From Carallia brachiata (lineage: Eukaryota > Streptophyta > Magnoliopsida > Malpighiales > Rhizophoraceae), in the NCBI GenBank assembly GCA_021464245.1, contig JADCRB010000038.1:2286110-2350109 (forward strand): a stretch of 64,000 nt of DNA, given 5' to 3'. Under the pieces are notes generated by a model. The model had not been told where the DNA came from. It saw only the letters and a list, made by a program, of their open reading frames with translations, and searched no databases. Every line of letters starts with the position of its first letter. Within the stretch, counting starts at the first letter, position 1. A program made the translations under genes and the position numbers. Positions 12,042 to 24,399 of this stretch are shown in pieces.

Positions 12042-14570
12042 CTTGTAAACTGTGAAACTAGAGTCATTAAATTTTCTCGTCTACAAATTTTAAAGTTGTT
12101 TTGTATGTGAAGAGAAAGGCATTTAATGTGTATACCTTATCAATCAATTTTGGTCGCCCAAACTTGATCCTTCAAACTTTTTCTATGAATGAAGATTTTC
12201 ATTTGTTCCCAAAAAAAAAAAGAGACCCCGAGTCTTAGAAACCTTTGAGGCACTTGCAAGGAGCAACTGAAAATAAATTAATCAAATATATGATTAAATT
12301 TTTTGACCTAGAAAAAAAGTTACGCAGGAATGTTCATGAGACCTATTAGAAGTCATGTTAGAAAGAATAGGAAAAAATAAACAAAAAATGGATGTAAAAA
12401 AATAAAATAAAGAATATATATAATCTGAAGCATGCAAATGCACTGTCGTTAATGATAGATTTGTGCCCCTGTATACGAAATAAACACAGTGCAATAGGTT
12501 TGATAGCGACTATCCTCTCAGGATACGACATATCTTTCTACTGGTATGCACTTCACAAGTGAGGTAACAGAAATAACGCAAACTTATATAATCTAACAAA
12601 TTTCAGAATGTAGGTAGGGAAAGAAGATTATGGTTAGTGTCGTATCACTTGGAGAAAGCTGAAAGGTCCTTTTATATTGGTCTGAGTATAAAGTCACATA
12701 AATATGAATAATGAGCATTAAGGCTGGAATTGATGGTCATAACAGCTACTTCTAACAGTTTATAACAGTTGTAACGGCTAGTTCTCTAATAGTCAAAAAA
12801 GGGTTAGTTTGATTGAAAAAACTGAATGGTCTCAAAAGAATGGGCTCGAGAGTGGACCAGCCAAGGCTTGTCCACCACGTAAGATGGCATGGGTCCGCTC
12901 ATATCGGATCTGGCTTGCGTAAAACTTTTTATGGGTCTTTTATTTTATGAAGTATAAGAAAATGTGGTTTATAAACAAATAAAACTTAATTCCTCTTTCT
13001 CATATGGATTCTAATTTCTAAGTATACTCTCTTGTTATGTAACAATTGGATTCTTTGTCTTATGTGGGATTCAAGTTTTTTAAAATACTCTTTATATTCC
13101 AACAAGTCATTCGTTCACATCCTCATTTGTCAATCCTAATAAGGTGGACTCACTACCTAAACACTAATAAAGCCGAATGAAATTCCGTTGCAGGCAACTA
13201 CAACAATACAATTAGCAAATATAGGATTGAATTTCATTCTGCTCATCTCAAGGCCCATAATATGATGAACGCTCAGACATTTTCACAATGGTGTGTACAA
13301 ATGAAATGCACTATTAAGACTATAAGGCAGGTTTTCAAGTATAAGAATGCGGTTAACAATTGCTAATGTAGTGACCAATTAACGAATTCAAGCCACCCCC
13401 ACCTACGAGAAATGAGGGAGCTATATCAAATGGACGTGATTCAACTTGGATTCTTCAGTGCATGCTATGGATTCTTCAAAGTTGCTATACTCTCTAAAAT
13501 CCTACAAAGAGAAAGCAAAGCATCCAACACACCTTGTTATTTTCTATTTTCTATGGTATAAAAAATTATTCAGTTGCATAAAAAAAAAAAGGAATTAGGA
13601 GAATATTTGAGGTCAACATGAAAAAGATATAAAACTTGATTACAATTATAATAGGCAGGACCTAACATGCCTTCAGTATCGGATTAACAAATGCAGGAAA
13701 CTTTGAAAGTCAACAACGGAACAAACCTAATTAAATCTATTTCTCCGAAATTCTTAAAAGTAAAATATATAGATATATATTCTTTTAGATCAAAATCTTA
13801 TCATTTAAATTATAATTAAAATCCATAGAAATTGTTTATTAGGTGACACTCCAATAATTAAAAATTTAGAATTGAGCCCAATTATCGGTCATAGTCTGTG
13901 GCCATAGACCTGGCCCCCACCTAAAAAAATAACAACTTTTTTAAAATTGAATTTTAAATATATTTATTATTATCTTAAATATTGATATATTTTTTTGAAA
14001 AAATTAAAAATAATTTTTTATTATGTGGGATTACTTTTGACTCCCTTCTTTGTCCCTCTATCTTTTCTGTTTAGAATTTTATTTTAAAAGTCCTATATTA
14101 TACTCTTTAAAAGGAAGTGTGAGATTTATAAATAATAAAAAAATTTACTTTTATTATGTAACTTATAATTAGATAGGCCCTTAATACAAAAAAGAAAAAA
14201 AAAAGATTCTGCTGGGATCACAACCAAGTGAAAAAAGGAATGTTGCTCACACCAAAAGGGAAAAAATGATTATTATAATAAAGAAAAAAAATGGGCCTAC
14301 CCTATGCCACTAGAATAGCCCAAGAGACTGGACCATTTGTCGCATATCTGACATTGTCTGCAAGTTTTGCCAACGAAATCTTGGTGAAAAAATTTTGATC
14401 AAAAAAAGAAATCTTGGTAAAAAAAAAAGGAACAAAAAAAGATGTTGTTTTTTTCTTCTTGTTGCTCTTTTTTTGCTTGTTTCGGTAATTGAAATTGAAT
14501 GACTTGAATTTGGTTTATATGAGGATCGGTAAGGATTGATCTAATGTTTCAGCCAAAAAAGACTTAGGGC
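12042..14570. other. AT-rich intergenic DNA
   Basis: No gene was recognised. At 12620-12720 there is a TTTTATATTGGTCTGAGTAT stretch with a promoter-like TATA, possibly part of an old LTR, but no partner LTR was found. Confidence 0.45.
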
Positions 14571-14572
14571 GA

Positions 14573-15136
14573 CTTGTTTGGATTACTTGTTGTTTGTTAT
14601 TGTTGAATAATGAAATATTTAATTTAGATATCTAATTTATGTATATATATTATATTAAAAATTTATTTTTATATTTTATATTTTTATAATAATATTTTAT
14701 AAATAATATTGAGAATTGTTTTATTTAAGTTTTAATTTTTTAAAAAAATATTAATTTTTACTAAATGAAGTGAAAAAAATATTATTTAAGAATAATTGAA
14801 AAAAGAAATTATTAAAATTATATAAATATTAATAAAATAAATTAATATATCTAATTCATGTGATAAGTAAAAAAAATAATAGTAAAATTGTATAAATATA
14901 TTTTAAGGAAAATTTAATTCATATAAATTATTATTAATATTAAAAAGTGAAAAGTAATCTAAAAAGCAGTAAAAAGTAGTTTGAAGTTACTTTTTAATCA
15001 GTTGCTGTTACGGAATCAAATAAATAAGAAGAATTAAACAGTAATACCAAAAAATTTACAAAATATCTATCTTCTTACCTTTTAAAAATGAAATACAAAT
15101 ACATCCTTTTAAAACTTAACCCAAACACCTATTAGG
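14573..15136. mobile_element. Tourist-like (PIF/Harbinger) MITE, copy 1
   Basis: The left end TTA + GGGCGACTTGTTTGGATTA and the right end AACCCAAACACCTA + TTA form imperfect terminal inverted repeats with a TTA duplication. The interior is AT-rich and non-coding. It shares its ends and internal stretches (AAAAGTA blocks, ATTATTAATATTAAAA) with 60933-61659, so they are one family. Confidence 0.5.
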
Positions 15137-15417
15137 CGATGAAATCTTGGGTCTCCGTATAAAAGTTAGTTGCCAACTCAGAAATGCAATCCTTTTTACC
15201 AAAAAAGAAAAAGACAGAGTAATCCTTCAGCAAACTAGTATGTCAGAATAAATAAGCGTACGATCGTCGTTTTCATCTATTGGTATAAGTTTTAGTGTCA
15301 TTGTCAATCTAGACGAGCTTTTTCTGTGAAGATTTTACTATTTTAATGGGGATAATTGAACTGAAAAATTGGTAATTTATGTCAATCTTCGAAATTGTGG
15401 TTAGTTATGCTTGGTAC

Positions 15418-16420
15418 TTTTTTTTTTTTTTTTTTTTGATTAAAAGAAATTATTTCATTAATTTAATTGAAATTCGTATATAAGACCGACACAAAAGTTT
15501 CAAGAAAATATGCACAAAATAAAAAATAATGATAACAAAAATTTACAATTGATATGATTAAAATGACCATTTACTAATAGGGTATAAAGTCCACAAATCT
15601 CTCGTTTGAGAGTACTAATTGGACTAGCTAGACTAAATTGTATACAGCAGCAAACACGGCACCTCTGTGGACTCACGACGGAAATCAACTGGATATACTC
15701 AACAATGATTTCTAATAATTCTAACTTACAGATAAACACTAACGAAAGATAAATATAATCCAACATCCATCCCAAAAATCCCAAAAATAGCCCTAATAGC
15801 CTATCCCAGCAGATCCAGTGCCTACGGCGGCGAGGGTGGTGACGACAGAGAGGGTAGCAACGGCGGCAAGTGCCACAACAGTATAGGACTTGGCGGTGAC
15901 AAGGGCAGCGGTGGCGGCAGCTTCTCTGGCAGTGCAGCAGCTGCACTAGTAATACAGGCTGGGGTGGTGGCACCCTCTTCACTGTAGAAGGGAGATTCAG
16001 GAAGGTGGTGGCCACGATGGTCAGCATGGCAACGTCGATGCTGGAGAAGAATACAGATGTGATGAGGAGGACGGTGGAGGCAAGATGGATCTGGATTTGG
16101 CAACATAAAGGCCATGGGAGTCCTTATTAAGGCTAGATTAGAGCAACCACAAACTAAATATTCAAAAAAAGAGGCAAGTAACAGAAATAAAAGAGGACAG
16201 AGGTGGAGAAGGGTCACTAAACACCATGGGAAGAGGTGGAGAAGAAAAGAGAGAGGGAGACGGAATATGGCTGGCAAGCAGCAATGGCCGGTAGGTGGCA
16301 ATGGCCTGCCACGCTGCCGGCTAGATTGAGGGTGGCTTTGGGTAAGGAAGCTTCAGAGAATTTGGAGAGAGAGAAGTTTAGAGAGGGAAGCTTGAGATTT
16401 TTTATAACTATGTCTTGCAT
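15418..16420 (-). mobile_element. Poly(A) retroposon, same family as 42462-43572
   Basis: Read on the minus strand, the copy starts with a CT-rich leader (about 16410-16330), has a GC-rich, codon-like middle, and ends in a 3' region with a 20-base poly(A) (T run 15418-15437). The 3' region aligns by eye to 43260-43572: shared phrases include TGATTTCCGTC/CAATTTCCGTC, GTTTGCT, TTAGTC(T/C)AGCT and TACTCTC. Frames overlapping the middle (for example 15822-16301) are not normal genes. A degenerate TATG(T)CTTG occurs on both flanks and may be the decayed target duplication. Confidence 0.6.
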
Positions 16421-16488
16421 GTTGCCGTTTTTGGGAATGGGAAAATGTACATAGATACAGTAAAGAATAGACGCGGCACAAAGTTTTG

Positions 16489-16597
16489 TATAACTTGATA
16501 ATTAACATTTATAACAAAAATTAATATATTTTATTGTACAAAATAATAATATTTTGTTAATTAATTTTTTATTACAAATATTAATTATCTTGTTATA
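16489..16597. repeat. ~109-bp imperfect hairpin (MITE-like palindrome)
   Basis: The left arm TATAACTTGATAATTAAC and its continuation match the reverse complement of the right arm (TATAACAAGATAATTAAT). The arms are about 40 bases with a short AT-rich loop. It is non-coding and typical of small AT-rich MITEs. Confidence 0.6.
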
Positions 16598-16599
16598 TA

Positions 16600-18784
16600 A
16601 AATAATTAATCAATTATCATGAACCTCCGCCTCGTTTGCTTTTTCTTACATCTACATAACGGGATTCTTTCGAAATTTAGAATTTATACATGCTGAATCC
16701 TAAAATTTTCTGAACCATGGATTTTGAATCTACCGGTACATTTGCACACCCCACCTGCTTTTCTTCTTAGCGTCCGTTTGGCAATTGGCACTACGCTTGA
16801 ATTTTGCTGTTGCAGTTAGTAAATTGACAGCTTTGGAACCTGCTGTCAACAAACGTAATTGACTGTTTGATTATTGTCTTCACTATCTTGATATACAAAC
16901 AAAAAATTTCTAGTGAAATTGATAAAAAAAATCACAAAATTTTTTTTATATATGATTATTTATAGTTAATATATATAACCATCATTATTTTTGTCTTGAA
17001 AAATTAAAAATCGTGGTGCGCTTCTTGCGTCTTCCCATTACACTAAGATAATGCAGTCTCGAAACTCAGACTCAGACTGTTGTGCGCAACTTTTGGAGTT
17101 TTTCAATATAAATCTACGTTTCAATCAAAATGCAAGTTTGCAAATTGCAACCACAATCCTAAATAAACTCTCTCACCGAGATTGTCCTCGTTTCCTTCTC
17201 CTTCTTGGCCATTTAATGGTGGAAAAAACAGAGTTATAAAGTGCATGTGCTGGGTCAGGTTGAAGCAGCCAGCCGGTGCTCCCTTTTTCTCCTAATTTTT
17301 CCCTTTTTTTAATTGGTTTGAAAAGAGAAAATAAGAAATGATCTCGTATGTTCCATGAGCCTAACAGTTGTTTAAAGGGAGCGACAACATGGCAGTCTTC
17401 AACATACTCTCAGAGACTTGTGGTTGCTTAGATAGATTAGAAATGCTCTCTCAACATACTTTCAGAGAAAGGAATGCATGTCCGGACTTTATATCTAATT
17501 CGAAAAATCCAGATGATGGCTCCCTAAAGTTATGGGAGAAGCCTCCTCTGCGCATAAAACATTGTTATGCACTGTTTTATTTAGAGTGATTATCCCTTTC
17601 AATTGGTTGGTCTATAAGTCTTTTAATTTATTTATTTATTTTTTTTTTGTCTTTTGGCATATATCATCACAAAAAAAAAAAAAAAAGCGGCAACATGGCA
17701 GTCCAAGGTTCCCATCAACTGATTCATGGACTTGACTTAATCTTAAATTTAATTACGATCTTTATTTGAATCTTTCCTTGCTTTCATAGAGAATCTAACG
17801 TTTGAATTTTATTGCACAAATAAACAAGACCTGAGATCTTATCAATCTCTAGCAAAACACAATCTGCATTTTTATGGCTATCTCCATAATACCCTATGGA
17901 GCTTAGATAATAAATTGAACTTGTAATCCCATATGTATGTTGTTTAGTTACTTGTATAGAAACTGGTAGCACATTGACCAAATATTGTATTACAAATTTG
18001 AGAAATTTGTGATGCAACCCCAGGTGAGGAAACCGAGCTTATAGATCTAATTCAAAATTTGCAACCTTCGACATGCTATCAATCATATTCTGGGCCCGCG
18101 GGCATGGCTGATGTACCTAGCCCCAAGGCCTAACGCACCTGGACTGTTGACAACTTTAATTGTGAACATGCTCTATCTTTGCCTGGTGATGTTATTGTTA
18201 AAATAACAAAGTTAGAATGTGCTGATAAGGCAACCCATCAAACACAGTAAGAATATATGTTGGACATAATAAAATGTATCCATCAAAAAAGAAAACTAGG
18301 AAAAAAATAAATGTCTCTAAACGCAGCGTGGGCATTCCTAGAACATATTGGAGATTTTTTTTTTTTTTGACAATAAAAATTAAATGTAATCAAAGTTTCA
18401 ATTATGCTTGTAAGTAAAGCCCCACATTTTATACAATCTAAAAAGTGCGATAAAAAAATAATGAAGTTATGATTTCTACTAAAAAATAAAGACCCATTTT
18501 ATAAAACAGCGTAAATGAATATATATTGAAAAATAATACTTCTTTGAACTCATTTAAATAATTTTTATTGAAACTTTTGAACAATCTGGAATGTCACTTT
18601 GCTACTGAAATATAAACATGGACACGACACCATAGGTATATATTATGTACTTGTAATTTTACACTCTATTTTTTGGTGAGTAAAACTAATTTATAATTTA
18701 ACAAATCGAATATTATTTTTAATTTTTTTATTTAAGTAGATCTCACTTATTATATGGTGTAAAATCATATATAAGTTATACTCA

Positions 18785-18827
<43 letters not shown>

Positions 18828-19070
18828 CATCCGTATTCAGTGTCCTTATTTTTCAATATGCATGGCGCACTGTCTGTATCGTATCTGTGCCTCAATAACA
18901 AAGCGACATTCGGAGCATTTATTACAAATTTCAATTGGTAAGAGCATGTATAATTTGCCCTTCAAAGATGAATCAGTCAGCTGCGGATGGAAGTCTGACG
19001 TAAGACCGGGAATCAAATAAAAAAATAATAAAGCAAAAGGAAAAATAACAAAGATTAACAAAATCCACCC
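16600..19070. other. Intergenic DNA, no gene seen
   Basis: Small open frames (17051-17239, 17368-17589, 17784-18017) have no family signature. A T run at about 18355-18369 followed by GACAATAAAAATTAAATG may be the poly(A) end of a minus-strand retroposon fragment. Confidence 0.45.
18795..18823. repeat. (AT)n microsatellite
   Basis: About 14 uninterrupted AT units. Confidence 0.9.
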
Positions 19071-19071
19071 A

Positions 19072-19545
19072 CAAATAGAGATGACAATATTTCTCGTATC
19101 GCACAAACTTGCTGGGCCCAATCCCCACAGAAATAAGGTCAAAAGAAATTGGTCAGAGATTGAAACGAAGATTCCCAATATTTTTAGCGAGGACATAGAT
19201 GAAATAGTATTGATAGTCTTCTCTCCTTTTGCCTGGTTTCTCATATCTGTCTCGTTTTATATTTACTATTTTATCTTTAAATTTTAATATATAGGAAAAC
19301 TAATAAACATTAACATTATCCTCCCACAAATAGAGATGACAATATTCCTTGTATCCACAGAGATTCGATCGGCCCAATCTCAATGAAAATAAGGTCAAAA
19401 GGAAATGATCAAAGATTGGAACGAGATTCCCTAATTTTTAAGTGGTGATGTAGACGGAATGGTATCGATGGTCCTCTCTCATCCCCCCTTGTTTTTTGTT
19501 TTCGCATCATTATATAATTACTATTTTATCGTTAAATTTTGTTAT
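19072..19545. repeat. Two direct copies of a ~250-bp dispersed repeat
   Basis: The block starting AATAGAGATGACAATATTTC at about 19074 recurs from about 19327 (AATAGAGATGACAATATTCC). Both continue through CCCAATC, AATAAGGTCAAAAG, GATTG and ACTATTTTATC at matching spacing. The copies are diverged, so the duplication is old. Open frames over it are not supported as genes. Confidence 0.65.
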
Positions 19546-19991
19546 TTTGATTAGCCTACCAATTGTCTGATAATGTAACAGCGAATAAAATATATTATTA
19601 TTAAGTGAGAATTTCTCCAACATTAGTCTTGCATTGAATTATAGTTAAACTTTGACATCCTTAATCCATTTCCAATTTCTAGCAAAGAGCAAGGAAAAAC
19701 TTGCACACGCTTCACAAGAGTTTGTATGCATAATCACAAAGGCAATTAGCATGTTCATTACCTAAGGGATACCTCCAAAACAAATGCAACTGCGTGTGAG
19801 TTGTCCTTAACAGTCTGTTTGGGTTTGTTGGTGAGAAAAGAATGTGAAAGAAATCATCGATTTCAAGAAATTGTCTTGGTAAGCCATGAGAAAAGGAATG
19901 CATGAGAATTTGAAATGGAAAAATAAAATGTCCAATGACTAAGGGTGTGTTTGTTTAAGGTAAAAATTACTTCTAGAAAATCATTAGTTCT

Positions 19992-20338
19992 TGATGAATC
20001 ACGGTCATCCGGGTTGGTCTAGGGCTCAACTCAGGTCCAGTCCTAGGAAGAAGACCCATAGTGGGTGGTACTAAGTTGGGCTAGAAGCGGGATCCACACC
20101 ACGGGACATAACACGACTAAGAGGAGCCCGAGTGTGTTCCCAGAGAGCCCCCTCCGATGCCTAAGTCAGTGTTTAGTTCAGGAGTGAAGGTAGAGTGAAG
20201 AGTTCTGGGGAAGAGAGTCCTTACCGTGGGAAGAGCACCCTCCTATTTACAGGAGTGAGGGTATTGAGCCCGACAGGGCCCACTAATGTAGCGGAGGGCT
20301 AGAGTAAGGTCCAATATAATATAATCCTTATCACAAGC
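19992..20338 (-). mobile_element. 3' end of an LTR, inverted relative to 9113-9451
   Basis: The reverse complement of this stretch matches 9113-9451 over about 340 bases, including TTAGTGGGCCCT, GGATCCCGCTTCTAGCCCAA, TCTTCTTCCTAGGACT and the terminus ATTCATCA. Unlike that copy, no primer-binding sequence follows the terminus; unrelated DNA resembling a MITE end does. This is therefore a solo LTR or the 3' LTR of a decayed element whose upstream part would be the tandem arrays to the right. Confidence 0.6.
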
Positions 20339-20799
20339 CCCCCCAAAAATGAGGCTGAAGTTAGTGATTGAGTTTAGACTTAATGATTCTAATTATATCT
20401 CGAGAACTCACTGGTTAGAATTCGGATATTGTGAGAATGGGCCTCGAAAGCTTGTATAATGAGGAAGAAAGCTCTTATTTGTGGTCTTGAAAGAGTTTTT
20501 ACTACAGGATGATTCACCTTTCTTGGGCTTGGCCTTTCAGAAGGGTTACTTTTAATGCGTTGTGTGTTGACAGAGTTGAAATTAAGCTTCCCTTGTTAAG
20601 TGAGCAATTTTTGTACCTTCTTATGGAATAGTCTAATTTGGAGGAACAAGCAGCTTCTCCTTAGAGACTTACAGGGCTTTGGCTCGAGAACTCCTGGTGG
20701 TCTCAACTCGGGATCTTGTGTTACATGTAGCAGCGCAATCTGTCAAATCCAGGCTCTTTACAAATTTTATTTGTTTTTTTTTTATTAATCGTAATGAAT

Positions 20800-21700
20800 T
20801 ACCAATGTTTTTGTCCCTCGCTTTTTGTATCTTTGCTTGAACTATAGTTAGGTCTCTCGATTCCCATTTATCTTCTTGCCTAGATCATAGTCGGGTCTCT
20901 TAAATTTCATCTTGTGTTTTACCCAAATCATGCTTTTCAAATCGCAATCGCGTCATAATTAATATCTTTGTCTTGTCCAAACATATATTCATGTTTTTTA
21001 TTCACTCAGGATTACATTTGAATTCATCACTTTTCCCAGAGTTTTATCTCGGCTTTAGTTTTATCTAGGATTATAATCGAGTCTTATGTATTTCTTGGGG
21101 TTGTGCTTGGGTCTTTTGTAATAACCAAGTCTTTATCTTTTCTTGAATTGTATATGAGTCTCTGACTTTGCCCAAGGTCATAATTGGGTCTTTAACCTTT
21201 TTTTTTTTTTTCTTACACAGAGTATCATCCATGTTTTCAATGTCACCCTGGGTGATATCCTTTCTTTTCCTCTCCGATCATATCCAGGTCGATTGTATTT
21301 GTCAGGTACATATCCACACTTTTTTTTTTATCCTATATAAAGTTGTATTCGTATCCTTGGCTACCCTAGTCATAACTGGTCTTCTATTTTTCCTAAATCA
21401 TAGTCGAACATTCGATGTTACCCAAGGTCACAAGCAGGCCTTTACTCTACAGAGTAATATTCGAGTTTTTAGTTTTGCCCAGGGTTATTACCAAGTCTAC
21501 GTCTTTCTGGAATAACATTCATTTTAATTTCGCCCAGAGTCATAACTAGGTCGTTTATCTGTTCCGAGGTCATCACCTAGGGTCATCACTGGGTTTTTCT
21601 TACACAGAGTAATATCTGTCTTTAGATTAGCCCGAGATCATAACTAGGGCTTTTATCTTTCCCAGAGTCATAAATAGGCCTTTGGTATTACCAGGGTCAT
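20800..21700. repeat. Degenerate tandem repeat, ~40-50-bp units
   Basis: Phrases of the type CCCAAGGTCATAATTGGGTCTTT recur irregularly with substitutions and indels (for example near 20880, 21170, 21420, 21530, 21600, 21660). The reading frames inside (such as 21168-21515) are by-products of the repeat. Confidence 0.6.
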
Positions 21701-23140
21701 AAATGAAGTAATATGTTTTTCATCTGGGTTCTCAACCTGGGTTCATTGCACTCGCCTATCGAGGCATTTTGTCTTTCATCCAAGTTCTCAACAGGGATAT
21801 TGTCTCCACCAATCGAGGCATTCCGAGCTTGCAAGCCAGGATGGTCATCTTCGCAGATCAAGCGTTTCATTTATTGTGATGTCTTTCATCTGAGTTCTTT
21901 ACCCAGGTTCGTTGTCTTCGCCCATTGAGGCATCTCGTCTTTTATTCGAGTTCTTAACTCGGGTATATCATCCTCGCCCATTATGGCGTTCAGGCTTATA
22001 AGCCTGGATGGTCGTCTCCGCCCATCGGCCGTTTCATTTATTGCGACATCTTTCGTTTGGTTTATCCGGGTTCGTCGCCTTTGACTATGGAGGCATCTTG
22101 TCTTTCACTCGGGTTCCCAACCCGAGTATACCATCCTTACCCATTGAAGCATTCTGAGATTATAAGTTAGGATGGTCGTCTTTGCCTATCATGCGTTTCA
22201 TTCATCGCGACGTCTTTCATCCGGGTTCTCTACTCGGGTTCGTCGCCTTTTCCTATTGAGGCTTCTCGTCTTTCATCCGAGTCTCAACTCGGGTGTATCA
22301 TCCTCACCCCTCGCGGCGTTTTAGGTTTATAAGCTAGGATAGTCGTCTTCGCCCATCGGGCATTTCGTTTATTGTGACGCCTTTCATCCGGGTTTTTTTA
22401 TCTAGGCTTAATTTCACTCATCTCAGGTATATCATCCTCACCCATCGAGGCATTCTAGGCTTATAAGTCGGATGGTCGTCTCTGCCCATCGCGCGTTTCG
22501 TTCATCGCTATGTCTTTCATCCGGGTTCTCTTCTTGGGCTTAATTTCGCTCATCTCGGGTATATCATCCTCACCCATCAAGGCATTCTGGGCTTATGCTG
22601 GGATGGTCGTCTCTGTCCATCGCCCGTTTTGTTCATCGCGATGTCTTTTATCCAGGTTCTCTACCTAGGTTTATCGCCTTAGCCTATTGAGGCGTCTCGT
22701 CTTTCATCCGAGTTCTTAACCTGGGTATATCATCCTCATCCATAGCGGTGTTTCGAGCTTATAAGCCAGGCTAGTCGTCATTGCCTATCAAACGTTTCGT
22801 TTATCGCAATGTTTTTCATCTGGTTTTTTACCCGGGCTTAATTTCGCTCATCATAGGCACATTATCCTCACCCATTGAGGCGTTCTAGGCTTATAAGCCA
22901 GGATGGTCATCTCTAAGTATTGCGTGTTTCATTCATCGCGACGTATTTTATCTGGATTCTCTACTCAGGTTTGTTGCCTTCGCTTATTGAGGCATCTCGT
23001 CTTTTATTCGAGTTCTCAACCCAGGTATATCATCCTCACCCATCGCGGCATTCCGAGCATGTAAGCTAGGATGGTCCTCTCTTCCACCCATCTGGGCATT
23101 CTAGGTTTATGAGCAAGGATTGTTGTCTTTGCCCAACGTG
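21700..23140. repeat. Tandem repeat, ~130-170-bp units
   Basis: Blocks containing a GGATGGTCGTCT phrase, a CGTTTCGTTCATCGCGACG phrase, CTTTCATCCGGGTTCTC and a 'tatcatcctcacccatcgaggcattc'-like segment recur at about 21840, 22010, 22170, 22345, 22470, 22600, 22765, 22905 and 23070. Unit length alternates because some units lack the segment with CCTATTGAGGC. It is GC-richer than the flanks. Confidence 0.8.
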
Positions 23141-24390
23141 TGGAATTTTGTCCAATGGGACATTGTCATCCGAGAACTCAATCCGAGCTTAATGTCGCTC
23201 ATTGAAGCGTCGTCGTCCAATGAGACATTGTGGTCCGGGTTCTCAATCCAAGTTTAATTTACTCAATGGAGTGTCGTCGACCAACGGGACATTGTTGTTC
23301 AGATTCTCAATCTAGCTTAATTTCGCTCATCGAAGCGTCATCCAACGGGACATTGTCATCTGGGTTCTCAATCCGGGTTTAATTTTGCTCATCGGAGCAT
23401 CGTTGTCCATCGGGAAATTGTCATCTAGGATCTCAAGTCGAGCTTAATTTCGCTCAGTGGAGGCTTGTCGTCCAATAGGACGCTATCGTATGGATTCTCA
23501 ATTTGGGTTTAATTTATCTCACCAAAGTATTGTCGCCCAACAAGACGTTGTCGTGCAGGTTCTCAATCTGGGCTTAATTCGCTAACAGAGCTTCGTCGTC
23601 CATCGGGAAATTGTCATCCAAGATCTCAATTCTGCCTTAATTTCGTTTAGCGGAGCGTCGTTGTCCAACAGGACGCTGTCGTATGGATTCTCAATTTGGG
23701 TTTAATTTGTCTCACCAGAGTATTGTCGTCCAACAAGAAGTTGTCATCCAAGTTCTCAATCCGGGCTTAATTCGCTCAACATAGCGTCGTCGTCCAACTT
23801 AATGTTGTCATATGGGTTCTCAATACGGGTTTAATTTCGCTCGTCGGAGCATCATCGTTTAAAGGGTCGTTGTCATCCGGTTCTCAGTCCAGGTTTAATG
23901 CGCTTATCGAAGTGTCATTGTGTAACGGGACGTTGTCGTCTAGGTTCTCAATCCGGGCTTAATTTCGCTCAACAGAGCATCGTTGTCCAACGGGACCTTG
24001 TCTTCTAGGTTCTCAATCTGGGCCTAATGTCACTCATTGAAGCATCATCGTCCAACGAGACGTTGTCGTCAAGGTTCTCAATCCGAGTTTATTTTTATTC
24101 AACAGAGCGTCATCGTCCAATGACGTTATCGTCCGGGTTCTTAATCTGAGATTAATTTCGCTCATTGGAACGTCGTCATAATGGGTCATTGTTGTTCGGG
24201 TTCTCAATCTGAGTTTAATGCACTCATTGGAGCATCGTCGTGCAAGGATGTTGTCCGGGTTCTCAATTCGAGCTTAATTTCGCTCAATGGAGCATTGTCG
24301 TCCAATAAGACGTTGTCATCCGGTTCTCAATCCGAGCTTAATTTTGCTCTTCGGAGTGTTGTCGTCTAACGGGACGTTGTTCTTCATTTC
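23140..24390. repeat. Tandem repeat, ~63-bp unit, about 20 copies
   Basis: The core unit combines GCGTCGTCGTCCAACGGGAC, GTTGTCGTCCGGGTTCTCAA and TCCGGGCTTAATTTCGCTCA. The TTCTCAAT phrase recurs roughly every 60-65 bases from about 23170 to 24330. Unit-to-unit divergence is moderate, and the GGGTTCTCAA core is shared with the adjoining longer-unit array. Confidence 0.85.
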
Positions 24391-24399
24391 TTTTTACCC

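Noticed and set aside
15822..16301. 159- and 175-residue frames on minus
   Set aside because: They fall within a poly(A) retroposon and shift frame relative to related copies, so an expressed gene is not supported.
21168..21515. 115-residue frame
   Set aside because: It lies inside degenerate tandem repeats and shows no domain.
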